Shown piece by piece: positions 6,588 through 6,743 of a stretch of DNA of 6,743 nucleotides. The DNA is from Methanocorpusculum sp. (GTDB lineage Archaea > Halobacteriota > Methanomicrobia > Methanomicrobiales > Methanocorpusculaceae): NCBI GenBank assembly GCA_029986195.1, contig DALTYF010000050.1, positions 1 to 6,743 of the forward strand, given 5' to 3'. The notes under the pieces are model-generated. The model made no database searches, was not told the DNA's origin, and saw only the letters and a list, made by a program, of their open reading frames with translations. Made by a program: the position numbers and the translations under genes. Within the stretch, counting starts at the first letter, position 1; each line of letters opens with the position of its first letter.

Positions 6588-6743
6588 TGATCTGTTCTAT
6601 ATTCCTGAGCAGGAGATGGATGAGCTGTCGGGTCTGCGGAACCGGACGATTCTCGGGTTTGCCGGTTCGGCTGTTCTGATGGGGCTGATGATGTTTGGTC
6701 ATCCGTTGTTTGCGGGGAATATGTTTCTGATGGATGTTCTGAT
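6571..6743 (+). CDS. Heavy-metal P1B-ATPase, start of the membrane part (3' partial, frame-shifted from the HMA region)
   Basis: This frame is open from 6544 to the right edge, and its first possible start is GTG at 6571. It overlaps the HMA reading frame by 17 nt. The 57 visible residues include an acidic stretch (YIPEQEMDELSGLR) and then RNRTILGFAGSAVLMGLMMFG with more hydrophobic residues. This is the usual passage from the last HMA domain into transmembrane helix 1 of CopA-like transporters. The catalytic regions (CPC-type membrane motif, DKTG, ATP-binding motifs) would lie beyond the window. No Shine-Dalgarno precedes the GTG, so independent initiation there is weakly supported. Dropping one T from the run at 6555-6559 joins the two frames into a continuous protein reading AGFSSVTVNSGFDDLFY. 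Copper is the likeliest substrate, but the specificity residues are not visible. Confidence 0.7.
   Translation, partial: MNSGFDDLFYIPEQEMDELSGLRNRTILGFAGSAVLMGLMMFGHPLFAGNMFLMDVL

Noticed and set aside
6587..6682. ATG at 6587 overlapping the HMA stop as TGATG, resembling translational coupling
   Set aside because: That frame stops after about 30 codons and encodes nothing recognisable; the ATPase continues in the frame that includes GTG 6571.

Overview
The window reads as a chromosomal segment of a methanogenic archaeon. The left quarter carries the end of an mtr operon (methyl-tetrahydromethanopterin:coenzyme M methyltransferase), which is specific to methanogens and close relatives. The protein sequences and gene style suggest Methanomicrobiales, perhaps Methanocorpusculaceae. 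That placement is an inference from memory of the families, not a search result. All genes lie on the + strand. No RNA gene, insertion sequence, integrase or CRISPR array is visible.

Layout. (1) 1-1648: the 3' end of an mtrA gene, fused in frame to an MtrG-like membrane anchor, then mtrH 14 nt downstream. Together they encode the corrinoid-carrying subunit and the methyl-transferring subunit of the sodium-pumping Mtr complex. (2) 1649-1815: a strong hairpin with T-rich tracts that probably ends the mtr transcript, then a candidate TATA element with a perfect 10-bp palindrome just after it. (3) 1816-6101: a two-gene unit joined by a TGATG stop/start overlap. The first gene encodes a 721-residue cytoplasmic TPR-type protein. 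The second encodes a 706-residue exported, N-terminally anchored protein with two tandem type-1 periplasmic-binding-protein (LivJ-like) domains. No permease or ATPase of an ABC importer accompanies them. (4) 6102-6743: an oligo-T tract and a clear TATA box, then the 5' part of a copper-type P1B-ATPase gene. Its N-terminal metal-binding region and its membrane part lie in different reading frames, and the frame changes at or near a T5 run.

How the genes relate. The mtr genes use the codon set of very highly expressed genes (AAC, TTC, ATC). The three downstream genes use a more relaxed set (AAT, TTT, GCG), which fits a change of transcription unit after the terminator. The TPR/double-PBP pair is the least explained part and the best candidate for an undescribed sensing or surface-binding module. 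The apparent MtrA-MtrG fusion and the frame break in the metal ATPase are the other two points most worth testing.
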